Shown: positions 27,658 through 35,629 of the stretch, piece by piece
How positions within the stretch are numbered: the first letter of the stretch is position 1
Layout: each line of letters begins with the position of its first letter
Assembly: GCF_000166195.2 (NCBI RefSeq)
Contig: NZ_CM001403.1
Location: 6,280,432-6,344,431, forward strand
DNA length: 64,000 nucleotides
Reading direction: 5' to 3'
Origin: Mucilaginibacter paludis DSM 18603
GTDB lineage: Bacteria > Bacteroidota > Bacteroidia > Sphingobacteriales > Sphingobacteriaceae
Notes under the pieces: model-generated
Seen by the model: the letters and a program-made list of their open reading frames with translations, nothing else
Told to the model about the DNA's origin: nothing
The model's database searches: none
Made by a program: the position numbers and the translations under genes

Positions 27658-28821
27658 CTATTCAAAATATTCCTTCATCCGTTCAAAAAAGTTCTTTTCG
27701 TTTTTACCCGGATTAGGTTTAAAGTTAGGTGAGTTTTGCAGTTTTTCTAACAGGTCGCGTTCTTCGCGGCTCAATGCTTTTGGTGTCCAAACGTTGATGT
27801 GCACCAACTGATCACCACGCTGGTAAGAGTTTACTTCTGGTACACCTTTGTTTTTAAGGCGTAAAATACGTCCGCCCTGGGTGCCTGGGTCAATCTTGAT
27901 TTTCGCTTTGCCATCAATTGTAGGTATTTCTACACTGGTGCCTAAGGCAGCATCAATAAAGCTGATGTGCAAGTCGTAAATTACATTATTGCCATCGCGC
28001 TTTAAAGTCTCGTGTTCAATCTCTTCTACCAGGATAATTAAATCGCCAGGTATACCGCCGCGTGGGGCTGCATTACCTTTGCCGCTCATGCTCAGTTGCA
28101 TGCCTTCGCTTACACCGGCAGGTATGTTAATGGTAATGGTTTCTTCGCCGCGTACCACACCGTCGCCATGGCAAACACTACATTTAGATGTAATTATGCT
28201 GCCTTCCCCGTTGCAGGTAGGGCAGGTGCTGGTAGTTTGCATCTGGCCCAATATGGTATTGGTTACCCGGCGAACAGCCCCGGCACCGCCGCAGGTTTTA
28301 CAGGTTTGGAAAGATGATTTATCCTTGGCACCCGTACCATCGCATGTATTGCAAAGTACTTGTTTGTTAACTTTAATTTTCTTTTCGGCACCGTTAGCAA
28401 TTTCTTCCAGCGTTAAACGTACCTTAATGCGCAAGTTGGTTCCTTTGGTAACGCGCCTTCCGCCATTACGGCTCTGGCCTCCACCGCCAAAAAAACCTTC
28501 AAACGGACTGCCGCCGCCAAAGATATCGCCAAACTGGCTGAATATGTCTTCCATATTCATGTTGCCACCGCCATAACCGCCACCACTGGCAGAGTGCGCA
28601 TTGGCCGCATGGCCAAACTGATCATAACGCTGGCGCTTCTCTGGGCTGCTCAATACTTCGTAAGCTTCTGCCGCTTCCTTAAAATGCTCCTCAGACTCCT
28701 TATCCCCCGGGTTTTTGTCCGGATGATATTTAATAGCCATTTTGCGGTAGCCTTTCTTAATCTCTTCAGCACTTGCCCCTTTAGCTACGCCCAGTATATC
28801 GTAATAATCTCTTTTTGCCAT
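27658..28821 (-). CDS. dnaJ: molecular chaperone DnaJ
   Basis: This 387-residue protein has the full type I layout. The J domain carries HPD near residue 33, and a Gly/Phe-rich region spans about 70-120. Four CxxCxGxG zinc motifs lie between about 155 and 230 (CNTCDGTG, CKTCGGAG, CPTCNGEG, CSVCHGDG), followed by the C-terminal substrate-binding domains. It delivers clients to DnaK and stimulates its ATPase. It follows grpE on the same strand; dnaK is not in the window. Confidence 0.97.
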   Translation of the reverse strand: MAKRDYYDILGVAKGASAEEIKKGYRKMAIKYHPDKNPGDKESEEHFKEAAEAYEVLSSPEKRQRYDQFGHAANAHSASGGGYGGGNMNMEDIFSQFGDIFGGGSPFEGFFGGGGQSRNGGRRVTKGTNLRIKVRLTLEEIANGAEKKIKVNKQVLCNTCDGTGAKDKSSFQTCKTCGGAGAVRRVTNTILGQMQTTSTCPTCNGEGSIITSKCSVCHGDGVVRGEETITINIPAGVSEGMQLSMSGKGNAAPRGGIPGDLIILVEEIEHETLKRDGNNVIYDLHISFIDAALGTSVEIPTIDGKAKIKIDPGTQGGRILRLKNKGVPEVNSYQRGDQLVHINVWTPKALSREERDLLEKLQNSPNFKPNPGKNEKNFFERMKEYFE

Positions 28822-28840
28822 TTATTGTAATGATTGAATT

Positions 28841-28904
28841 ATTGAGTGATTGAAGGATTGATTTTAGTGACTGAGAGAATTAATTAAAAAATCAATCACT
28901 CAAT
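28841..28904 (-). repeat. intercistronic inverted repeat between grpE and dnaJ
   Basis: ATTGAGTGATTGA (28841-28853) pairs perfectly with TCAATCACTCAAT (28892-28904), and flanking TGATTGA words extend the array over 28829-28918. It lies between the grpE stop and the dnaJ start and could form an mRNA hairpin that tunes dnaJ expression or mRNA stability. Confidence 0.7.
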
Positions 28905-28922
28905 CATTCAGTCCATCAATCA

Positions 28923-29513
28923 TTAGTTGCCTACTACCACCTTTGCAAAGCGTACAACCTTGTCGTTAAGATAATAACCTTTTTCCAGCTCGTCAACTAC
29001 CTTACCTTTAAGGTCGTCGCCGGCGGGTATGCTGGTAATACCCTCGTGAAGATCGGCATCAAAAACCTGTCCTTTAGCTTCCATTGGCTTTAAACCTTTG
29101 CTGCTTAAAATGTGGTTTAGTTTATTTTGCACCAATGCCACACCCTCTTTAACTGGTACTACGTCGGTGGCTGTTTCCATGGCTTTTAAGGCACGTTCAA
29201 AATCATCCAGAACAGGTAATAAAGAGGTTATCACTTCTTTACCGGCAGTTTGCAGTAATTCAATACGCTCTTTACTGGTACGCCTGCGGAAGTTGTCAAA
29301 CTCGGCATAAAGGCGCAGATATTTGTCGTTAGCCTGTGCTAATTCAGCCTTCAATCTTTCTTCAGCTGATATCTCTTCCTGTATCTGTTGTTCTTTTTCT
29401 TCCAAAATCGCATCACTCACCGTTTGTGAATCATCCGATAATTGCTCATTTGTATCCACAGAAGTTTGCTCGTCTTCTTTCTTTTTCTTCTTTAACATGT
29501 CGTTAAAATTCAT
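28923..29513 (-). CDS. grpE: nucleotide exchange factor GrpE
   Basis: This 196-residue protein has an acidic, Gln/Glu-rich N terminus (about 1-50), a long coiled coil (about 45-100, with LYAEFDNFRRRTSKER) and the compact C-terminal beta domain with FDADLHEGI and VVDELEKGYYLNDKVVR. These match GrpE. It releases ADP from DnaK. It is the first gene of the grpE-dnaJ pair. Confidence 0.96.
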   Translation of the reverse strand: MNFNDMLKKKKKEDEQTSVDTNEQLSDDSQTVSDAILEEKEQQIQEEISAEERLKAELAQANDKYLRLYAEFDNFRRRTSKERIELLQTAGKEVITSLLPVLDDFERALKAMETATDVVPVKEGVALVQNKLNHILSSKGLKPMEAKGQVFDADLHEGITSIPAGDDLKGKVVDELEKGYYLNDKVVRFAKVVVGN

Positions 29514-29556
29514 AATAAATAGTGCTAATCAAGTATCTTGCCATTGAGATATATAA

Positions 29557-29567
29557 GACAGGCTGTC
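29557..29567 (-). promoter_or_regulatory. inverted repeat upstream of grpE
   Basis: GACAGGCTGTC is an 11-base perfect palindrome about an odd centre, 44 bases upstream of the grpE start. It could be a regulator site for heat-shock control, but no repressor is known to me for this exact sequence. Confidence 0.3.
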
Positions 29568-29745
29568 AGAATATTTTTACAGTTTATGAAAGTATGGCAA
29601 TACGCATTGTTAATTATGGCAGAAATGATTTAAATCACTTTCTCGCCTTCCATCAGTGCGCTGTTATAATCATCCTTAAGCACCAGCGCAAAATAAGTTC
29701 TGCTCAGCTGTCGCCAATAAAAATGGGCCTGAAGTGTCAGCTGGA

Positions 29746-30429
29746 CTACCCTATGTGTACATCCTCCAGAACTTTGCCATTCTCGCATTTAATAATACGT
29801 GAAGGGAACTGGCGGATAATGTGGTAATCGTGAGTAGCAACCAACACTGCTGTACCGCTCTGGCTAATCTGTTTAAGCAGCATAATCAAATCTTCTGATG
29901 TTTCGGGGTCAAGGTTACCGGTGGGTTCATCAGCCAAAATAATCTCCGGGTCGTTTAACAAGGCACGGGCTATAACTACCCGCTGTTGTTCACCACCCGA
30001 AAGCTCGTGCGGCATTTTGTTTATTTTTGATCGAAGGCCCACTTTTTCCAAAACATCCCGGGTGCGTTCGTCAATCAATTTCTTATCCACCCACCCTGTT
30101 GCCTTCATTACAAATTGCAGGTTCTGAGCAACGGTACGGTCGGTTAATAGCTGAAAATCCTGGAAAACAATACCCAGCTTGCGGCGCAGAAACGGAATTT
30201 CGCGATCTGGCAGCTTTGTCAAGTCGTATCCGCAGGCATGCCCTTCGCCGGTTTTAACCGGTAAGTCGCCATAAATAACCTTCAATAAGCTGCTCTTGCC
30301 CGATCCGGTTTGCCCAATCAGCCATACAAAGTCGCCTTTATCTATATGCAAATTTACATCAGACAGCACCAGGTGCTTCTGCTGAAAAATATCAATGCCA
30401 TCCAGTTTTATAACAGAATTACCTATCAT
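29746..30429 (-). CDS. ftsE: FtsE-like ABC transporter ATPase
   Basis: This 227-residue ATPase has Walker A GQTGSGKSS near 39-47, the signature LSGGEQQRVVIARALL, Walker B IILADEPTGNLDPE and the H-loop ATHDYH. It resembles FtsE, which with FtsX activates cell-wall hydrolases at the division site. No ftsX is next to it, so LolD/MacB-type alternatives cannot be excluded. The small gene at 30435-30638 lies 5 bases upstream on the same strand. Confidence 0.85.
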   Translation of the reverse strand: MIGNSVIKLDGIDIFQQKHLVLSDVNLHIDKGDFVWLIGQTGSGKSSLLKVIYGDLPVKTGEGHACGYDLTKLPDREIPFLRRKLGIVFQDFQLLTDRTVAQNLQFVMKATGWVDKKLIDERTRDVLEKVGLRSKINKMPHELSGGEQQRVVIARALLNDPEIILADEPTGNLDPETSEDLIMLLKQISQSGTAVLVATHDYHIIRQFPSRIIKCENGKVLEDVHIG

Positions 30430-30434
30430 TTTAT

Positions 30435-30638
30435 TCAGATCTCCAATTTTAATATCTGCCCAAACGGCAAATCCTTTACAATATTCATAATGTACTCCGC
30501 TTTATCGGCCAGGCCTATCTTATCTAACGATTTATCGGGCCTGTCCACCCTGAAATAAGCCAGCAAGGTAAATTTTTCGTCGCGAAGCTGTACATAATCG
30601 GGTATTTTGGCAACGCCTTTAACTTTGATGATATACAT
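30435..30638 (-). CDS. small conserved-looking protein upstream of ftsE
   Basis: This 67-residue soluble protein has an N-terminal beta strand pair (MYIIKVKGVAKIPDYVQL) and a C-terminal amphipathic region. It is 5 bases upstream of the FtsE-like gene and surely co-transcribed with it. I recognise no domain. Its position suggests a partner or regulator of the ATPase, but this is only context. Confidence 0.6.
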   Translation of the reverse strand: MYIIKVKGVAKIPDYVQLRDEKFTLLAYFRVDRPDKSLDKIGLADKAEYIMNIVKDLPFGQILKLEI

Positions 30639-30749
30639 AGCCGTAAAGGTAACAATAGCTTGATAATTTTGGCAGCGGATTTTTATTTAGTATAGCGATA
30701 GGCGTATTGCGTAATGCGAAAAAAAACGCAATTGTAAACGGTCTACGGT

Positions 30750-30915
30750 AGTGACAGCTCAAAAAATCAGCGGAATCACATTAATCATCTACAAAATCAG
30801 CATTCAAAAATCAGTGTAATCAAATCAATCATCTATAAAATTAGCGTTCAAAAATCAGTGTAATCACATTAATCATTCTATAAATCAGTGGTCAAAAATC
30901 AGTGGTCAAAAACGC
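30750..30915 (-). repeat. AATCAGTG array running into the acyl-CoA reductase stop
   Basis: Three imperfect copies of a unit of about 50 bases (AAAATCAGTGTAATC, then ATTAATCATCTA) and two short GTGGTCAAAAATCA units lie directly after the acyl-CoA reductase stop. The last codons of that gene are part of the array. Related arrays lie at 34532-34600 and 34700-34790. Confidence 0.8.
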
Positions 30916-32226
30916 CATCGTATCAACACCATCAGCATAGTCCCATAATTGAGGTTGCTGGCTCTTGCCAAAATCAACCACCTGGTTACTTACAGCTACG
31001 GCCTCATGGGTAACAATGCACTGTATAGATTCTGACAAATCCGCCAGCCGATTTACAGCAGCTGGCAGATTATCATAATACTCAAAATAAAGTACCGCCA
31101 GGGGCGAGGCTAAGCGCTCGTCTTCTTTCACCAACAAAAAGCCGTTATCCAGATGTTTATCACCGTTTACCAGGTAGATCGATTTGTTATAATCGTAATT
31201 GTTATTGTATTTATGATGGTTGATTATGGGCTGGTGCGGTTCAATAGCCTCAAAAAACGGAACAAAATCATATCCGGCAGGTACTAACAATTTAGAAACA
31301 TTGCGGCAACCCAGGCCAAAAAAGTCAAAGATATCATGCCCCAGCATAAATAACTGCTCCTTAGTTTCGTTGCCGGTTAACAGGGCCACACTATTGCGGT
31401 TTTTGCGGATAATGTTAGGCACCTTGCCAAAATAATATTCAAAATAGCGCGATGTATTGTTGCTGCCAGTAGCTATTACGGCATCAAAATTAGCCAGGCG
31501 TTCCACAAAGCTAAACCGGGTTTCAAACTCGGGGGCTATCTCAACCAGTAAATTTAAAATATACTTAATAAGCCGCGCGTCGTTTGATGATGCCTTAATA
31601 AGCGCCCTGTTGCCCGAAGCCAATACGCATAAAACATCATGAAAGCCAACCAAAGGGATATTGCCCGCCAGGATTAAACCGACTTTAGCGGAGTAGTCGA
31701 TAGTTGTGGAAGGGTCGATAGTCGATGGTCCATGGTCCATGGTTTGGGAAGCGTCTATGGCCGGTGGTCGATGGTCCACGGTTGTGGAAGGGTCGATAGT
31801 CGATAGTCCATGGTCCATGGTTGGGGAAGAGTTGATGGTCGGTGGTCGATGTTCCGTAGCTTTTTCAGTTGTATCCAACAAATTAGTTTCCCTGTCTTTA
31901 CCACGATCTGCGGTCAATGAACTATCAACTTCTACATCTTTACCATGGTCTATGGTCCATGGACTATGGACTTTTACATCTTTACCATGGTCTATGGTCC
32001 ATCGACTATGGACTTTTACGCCTCCCTCCAGCCACTTCTCTAAATCTTCCCTGTTGAGCATCCTGCCGATGGCTTTTACGGCGTTCAACGTATTGGGCGG
32101 GGTAAACCAGGCATTATAATGATGCTCGTTGGTTATCACTTGTTGCAGGCTTTCGTCGGGGTTTGCAAGCTGGCGGCCTAACTCCGAAAAAGTATCTATT
32201 AAATATAAAGTATTTGCTTGTGACAT
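30892..32226 (-). CDS. acyl-CoA reductase (LuxC family) with a repeat-expanded insert
   Basis: This 444-residue protein reduces acyl-CoA or acyl intermediates to aldehydes in its family. The body has the motif KVGLILAGNIPLVGFHDVL near 181-199 and the active-site cysteine in FGLGCRNVSKL. Relatives in Bacteroidota are about 330-350 residues. Here residues 70-179 are an extra low-complexity insert: three 14-residue repeats (VKVHSRWTIDHGKD type) and two 26-residue repeats (HRPPTINSSPTMDHG type). The frame stays open throughout. The insert falls between the N-terminal helices and the catalytic domain, so activity may survive. The last residues come from the 3' AATCAGTG array. Confidence 0.85.
   Translation of the reverse strand: MSQANTLYLIDTFSELGRQLANPDESLQQVITNEHHYNAWFTPPNTLNAVKAIGRMLNREDLEKWLEGGVKVHSRWTIDHGKDVKVHSPWTIDHGKDVEVDSSLTADRGKDRETNLLDTTEKATEHRPPTINSSPTMDHGLSTIDPSTTVDHRPPAIDASQTMDHGPSTIDPSTTIDYSAKVGLILAGNIPLVGFHDVLCVLASGNRALIKASSNDARLIKYILNLLVEIAPEFETRFSFVERLANFDAVIATGSNNTSRYFEYYFGKVPNIIRKNRNSVALLTGNETKEQLFMLGHDIFDFFGLGCRNVSKLLVPAGYDFVPFFEAIEPHQPIINHHKYNNNYDYNKSIYLVNGDKHLDNGFLLVKEDERLASPLAVLYFEYYDNLPAAVNRLADLSESIQCIVTHEAVAVSNQVVDFGKSQQPQLWDYADGVDTMAFLTTDF
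31690..32019 (-). repeat. in-frame tandem repeat insert of the acyl-CoA reductase gene
   Basis: Two tandem families are visible: a 42-bp unit (three copies, the first two nearly identical) and a 78-bp unit (two copies). Both are built from GGTCCATGG and GTCGATGGTC words. Both periods are multiples of three, which keeps the frame. Confidence 0.9.
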
Positions 32227-32266
32227 ATTAATGGCATTGGGTAAAACTCCAAAACGGATTTTTTGT

Positions 32267-32274
32267 TATATTTG
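32267..32274 (+). promoter_or_regulatory. -7 promoter box of the dicluster ferredoxin
   Basis: TATATTTG fits TAnnTTTG, 58 bases before the ATG at 32333. It lies downstream of the first half of the longer open frame, supporting the internal ATG as the true start. Confidence 0.55.
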
Positions 32275-32332
32275 CAGACTAAAGCCGCGAGGCAAAGTTA
32301 ATTTTTTAGCATATATATTTTTTTATAAAACA

Positions 32333-32686
32333 ATGGCGATTAAAATCACTGACGAATGCATCAATTGCGGAGCTTGTGAGCCGGAATGCCCAAACAATGC
32401 TATTTATGATGCGGGTGCCGCATGGCGCTTTTCGGATGGTACTGGTTTAAAGGGAATTATTGATTTTGGTGACGGTAATACTTTGAATGCCGAAGAAACA
32501 CAGGCTGCATTAAACGACGAAGTTTATTATATAGTGCCCGATAAGTGTACTGAATGTGTTGGTTTTCATGATGAGCCGCAGTGTGCCGCCGTTTGCCCGG
32601 TTGATTGCTGCGTGGACGATGAAGATGTACGCGAAACCAAAGAAGAACTGTTAGCCAAGAAAGAATGGCTGCACATGGGCGAATAA
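32333..32686 (+). CDS. dicluster 4Fe-4S ferredoxin
   Basis: This 117-residue protein has two cluster-binding motifs, CINCGACEPECP near residues 9-20 and a split second motif CTECVGFHDEPQCAAVCP near 79-96. The insertion in the second motif is typical of the Allochromatium vinosum/Azotobacter-type ferredoxins. It carries low-potential electrons. The gene is divergent from the acyl-CoA reductase. The frame is open from 32129, but the ATG at 32333 fits the family and the promoter. Confidence 0.92.
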   Translation: MAIKITDECINCGACEPECPNNAIYDAGAAWRFSDGTGLKGIIDFGDGNTLNAEETQAALNDEVYYIVPDKCTECVGFHDEPQCAAVCPVDCCVDDEDVRETKEELLAKKEWLHMGE

Positions 32687-32706
32687 TTAAAAATATTTAA
32701 ACAAAA

Positions 32707-32742
32707 TTAAAAGGGAATACATTTTGATGTGTTCCCTTTTAA
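32707..32742 (+). terminator. bidirectional terminator
   Basis: TTAAAAGGGAA (32707-32717) pairs with TTCCCTTTTAA (32732-32742). T runs occur on both strands, so it serves the ferredoxin gene and the converging MarR-GNAT gene. Confidence 0.85.
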
Positions 32743-32746
32743 TTTG

Positions 32747-33697
32747 TTAGAGGTATAGCTCCATTTTGATGTTGGCCCGCGCATAAGGTGTTGAGCCGAT
32801 GGGGATTTCTTTAAAGCCTGTTTTTTTGTACAGGTTAATAGCCGCCGTTAGTTTAGTGTTTGAACCCAGCCAAACTCTTTTTGCTTTTAGTTCAACCGCT
32901 TTTTTGATGGCTGCGTCCATCAGTTTTTTGCCCAATTGCCGCCCCTGGAAGCGTGGGCTTACAGCCATTTTGGCCAATTCGTATTCGGCTTCGCCTGTTT
33001 TAATCAGGGCGCATGTGCCAACAATTTCATCTGCAAGGCTTATAAAAAGTATTTTACCGCCATCATTAATAATATGTTCTTCAGGGTGGTTTAATTGTTC
33101 CAGGTCGTGTTCCTCAACGGTAAAATGGGTGTTGATCCATTCGATGTTTAAGCCCTTGAAATATTTTGCCAACGATGGTTCGTAATCCAATATCCTGATC
33201 TGGTCGTCTGCTACCGGCGAAAACATAGCTTGGAAACGCTGATAGTAAGTTTTTTCCTCAAGCATGGCTTCGGTTTCTTTTACAGCCGATAATAAATTAT
33301 ACTGCTGGCTGTTAAACAACGATTGGTTTAGGCCCGCTATTTTATTCCATACGTCTGTAAATTTAGGTAACGACTGGCGGCCTTGGGCTGATAACCGGAG
33401 CATTCTTTTTCTGCTATCGCCCGAAAGTTTAAATGATTCAATAAATCCAAGCTGCTCTAACTCGCCAGCTAAATGAATAACACCGGGATGTGTGAGATTT
33501 AACTCCTCGGCAATTTCTGTAACCGATACTTCCTGGCGTTCGCTGATTAAATAGTAAAGCGTAAAATACTTGGGCTCAAAATCAAGCTGTTGATCTTTGT
33601 AAATCAAAGCTACATCCTTGGCGAAAATATCATATAAGCGGCGCATACGGGCACCTATCGCCAACTCTTCAAGTTTATCGATGATGTTTCTTTTCAT
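32747..33697 (-). CDS. MarR-family regulator fused to a GNAT acetyltransferase
   Basis: This 316-residue fusion starts with a MarR-type winged helix (about 1-140, recognition region EIAEELNLTHPGVIHL). It ends with a GNAT domain (about 165-310, acetyl-CoA motif SPRFQGRQLGKKLMDA). Such fusions are widespread, but their acetylation targets are mostly unknown. The frame is open to 33754, but the ATG at 33697 gives the usual N terminus. A 20-bp imperfect palindrome just upstream is a likely autoregulatory operator. The divergent neighbour is an NlpC/P60 peptidase. Confidence 0.88.
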   Translation of the reverse strand: MKRNIIDKLEELAIGARMRRLYDIFAKDVALIYKDQQLDFEPKYFTLYYLISERQEVSVTEIAEELNLTHPGVIHLAGELEQLGFIESFKLSGDSRKRMLRLSAQGRQSLPKFTDVWNKIAGLNQSLFNSQQYNLLSAVKETEAMLEEKTYYQRFQAMFSPVADDQIRILDYEPSLAKYFKGLNIEWINTHFTVEEHDLEQLNHPEEHIINDGGKILFISLADEIVGTCALIKTGEAEYELAKMAVSPRFQGRQLGKKLMDAAIKKAVELKAKRVWLGSNTKLTAAINLYKKTGFKEIPIGSTPYARANIKMELYL

Positions 33698-33702
33698 TTT
33701 AA

Positions 33703-33722
33703 AAGTATTTACGTAAGTACTT
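33703..33722 (-). promoter_or_regulatory. putative operator of the MarR-GNAT gene
   Basis: The 20-bp sequence with core TTTACGTAAGTACTT is palindromic about TTACGTAA with two symmetric mismatches. A perfect GTAAGTACTTAC overlaps one side. It sits 5 bases upstream of the start codon, as expected for MarR autorepression. Confidence 0.5.
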
Positions 33723-33768
33723 ACCAAAAATATATAATTATTTAATGAAAACAATGCCTGCCGAATAA

Positions 33769-33776
33769 TAAATTTG
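33769..33776 (+). promoter_or_regulatory. -7 promoter box of the NlpC/P60 gene
   Basis: TAAATTTG fits TAnnTTTG and ends only 4 bases before the ATG at 33781, so the transcript should be leaderless. Confidence 0.6.
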
Positions 33777-33780
33777 CCCT

Positions 33781-34557
33781 ATGGAATACGGTATCTGTAA
33801 CTTAGCGATTGCCCCGCTCAGGGCTGAGGCCACTCACCGGAGCGAAATGACATCGCAGTTGTTGTTTGGCGAAACGTTTGAAATTGTAGAACGCACGGAT
33901 GATTGGTCACGTATAGTAACTACATTTGATGGCTATGAGGGATGGATAACTAATTTGCAGTATCAACCCGTTACTGCCGGTGAAATATTGAGCCTGTCAT
34001 TGGAAAACATCGTTACAACCCGTTCTGTGGTAACTCCTGTGCTTAAAGAGAGTGATAATTCGGTATTATCATTACCTTTTGGATGCTCACTCCCTTTTTA
34101 TGATGGCGCCGACTGCCGACTTGCAGGTATTAATTACAATGTGCGCTCCGCCGACGATTTAACCGCGTTTTTAGAAACAGCTTATTCTTTTTTAAACACT
34201 CCATACCTTTGGGGAGGGCGTACCCACTTCGGTATCGATTGCTCTGGCTATACACAAGCCGTATTGCGTACCCGGGGTACCACCTTACAACGCGATGCCT
34301 ACCTGCAGGCAGGGCAGGGAACAGCGGTAGACTTTTTACTGGAAGCCCGCCTGGGCGACCTTGCTTTTTTTGATAACGCCGAGGGCAGGATAACCCACGT
34401 AGGTATTATGCTGGATAACCACAGCATCATACACGCCTCAGGCAGGGTAAAAATTGACCAGATTGATGATCAGGGAATTTATTCGGCTGAACAGAAAAAG
34501 TATACGCATAAGCTCAGGATAGTTAAACGTTATTTGACCGCTGATTTTGACCACTGA
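33781..34557 (+). CDS. NlpC/P60 (C40) cysteine peptidase with SH3-like domains
   Basis: This 258-residue protein has bacterial SH3-like repeats (about 1-115) and a C40 peptidase domain with Cys154 in FGIDCSGY and His206 in ITHVGIM. Such enzymes cleave gamma-D-glutamyl bonds in peptidoglycan peptides. No signal peptide is visible, so it may recycle muropeptides in the cytoplasm. The last seven residues (LTADFDH) and the stop come from an AATCAGTG-type array, so its native C terminus may have been shifted by the repeat. Confidence 0.88.
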   Translation: MEYGICNLAIAPLRAEATHRSEMTSQLLFGETFEIVERTDDWSRIVTTFDGYEGWITNLQYQPVTAGEILSLSLENIVTTRSVVTPVLKESDNSVLSLPFGCSLPFYDGADCRLAGINYNVRSADDLTAFLETAYSFLNTPYLWGGRTHFGIDCSGYTQAVLRTRGTTLQRDAYLQAGQGTAVDFLLEARLGDLAFFDNAEGRITHVGIMLDNHSIIHASGRVKIDQIDDQGIYSAEQKKYTHKLRIVKRYLTADFDH

Positions 34558-34790
34558 TTTTAAATGATTTATTTGATTACACTGATTTTTGATTTTGTTT
34601 TTTGATTTCGCCGGGGGATTATGATTTGACTCATTGAAAGTAAGGCATTCATTTGTCGCCTCCCGATAAAACACTATTATCAACAGCAATCAAACAAGAA
34701 ATCAGTGCAATCAATTCAATCAATCATCCTTCAAATCAGGGGGCAAAGAATCAGCGTAATCAAATAAATCATTTAAAATCAGTGGTCAAA
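34532..34790. repeat. AATCAGTG arrays, two in facing orientation
   Basis: On the plus strand, GACCACTGATTTTAAATGATTTATTTGATTAC-type sequence begins inside the peptidase stop region. From about 34700 to 34790 the same words run in reverse, downstream of the nfu terminator. The interval 34558-34918 holds no gene. Confidence 0.75.
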
Positions 34791-34793
34791 AAA

Positions 34794-34824
34794 AACACCA
34801 GCCTGCAAATAGCAAACCGGTGTT
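34794..34824 (-). terminator. terminator of nfu
   Basis: AACACC (34794-34799) and GGTGTT (34819-34824) enclose an imperfect inner stem (CAGCCTGC with GCAAACC side). On the minus strand it is followed by eight T residues. Confidence 0.75.
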
Positions 34825-34918
34825 CATTCAAATTATAGTAAAACAATTAAACTTTATTGTATTGATTTCACAGATGTTTGATGATTTTACCGATACCAAT
34901 CAGTGAAATCCAAAAAAA

Positions 34919-35467
34919 TTACAGTGCTTCCGATACAACTTCGGTAACTTCAGGAACCATACGTTTCAAAAGGTTTTCGATACCCGATTTTAGCGTAATT
35001 GTTGATGATGGGCAACCACTGCACGAACCTCGAAGCTCAACCGTAACCACACCTTCGTTAAACGATTTGTAGGTTATAGCGCCGCCATCCTGCTCAACGG
35101 CCGGGCGAACGTAGTCTTGTAATATTTGTTGAATTTTTATCTCCGCATCAGTACCTTCAAAAGCAACTTCTTCCTGCTCTTTTATCTGCACCAGCAGTTC
35201 CGATTCAACCGCGCCTTTAACAAACTCTTTTAATATCGGTTCAAGGTCGTTCCAGTCGCTGCCTTCAGTTTTGGTAACCGTTACAAAATTGCTGGCAAAG
35301 AAAACGCCATTCACAAATGAAAACTTAAAAAGCTCCTTAGCAAAAGGCGATTTTTCGGCACTTTCGCGCGTAGCATAATCCACACTGCCATTAATCAGCA
35401 ACTTGTTCACAATGAACTTCATGGTAGCCGGGTTGGGTGTCGATTCGGTATATACGTTAATATTCAT
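34919..35467 (-). CDS. nfuA: NifU-like Fe-S scaffold/carrier protein (Nfu)
   Basis: This 182-residue protein has an Nfu N-terminal domain (about 1-90, starting TESTPNPATMKF) and a C-terminal NifU-like domain with the cluster-binding CSGCPSST near residues 152-159. It carries 4Fe-4S clusters to client proteins. The order matches mitochondrial/bacterial Nfu. It is monocistronic with its own promoter box and terminator. Confidence 0.93.
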   Translation of the reverse strand: MNINVYTESTPNPATMKFIVNKLLINGSVDYATRESAEKSPFAKELFKFSFVNGVFFASNFVTVTKTEGSDWNDLEPILKEFVKGAVESELLVQIKEQEEVAFEGTDAEIKIQQILQDYVRPAVEQDGGAITYKSFNEGVVTVELRGSCSGCPSSTITLKSGIENLLKRMVPEVTEVVSEAL

Positions 35468-35495
35468 GACCTTCTTTTCTTATTTATAATGATTA

Positions 35496-35503
35496 CAAAA
35501 TTA
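35496..35503 (-). promoter_or_regulatory. -7 promoter box of nfu
   Basis: Read on the minus strand, TAATTTTG fits TAnnTTTG, 28 bases before the nfu start. Confidence 0.45.
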
Positions 35504-35629
35504 ATGAGCTTTTTGCCTTTTCAAGTACCCGCCCGATAGTATGACCTGTAAATGACTTATGCCAATTTAGTATCGAGTATCACTTATCATCAGTGTCTTT
35601 ATACGATAACACGGCCATTAATAAAATGT

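Noticed and set aside
30892..32226. Acyl-CoA reductase as a pseudogene broken by repeats
   Set aside because: The frame is open across the insert, both flanking parts keep the family motifs, and the active-site cysteine is present.
32129..32332. N-terminal 68-residue extension of the dicluster ferredoxin
   Set aside because: It overlaps the acyl-CoA reductase gene antisense and contains the promoter box; ferredoxins of this type start at the internal ATG.
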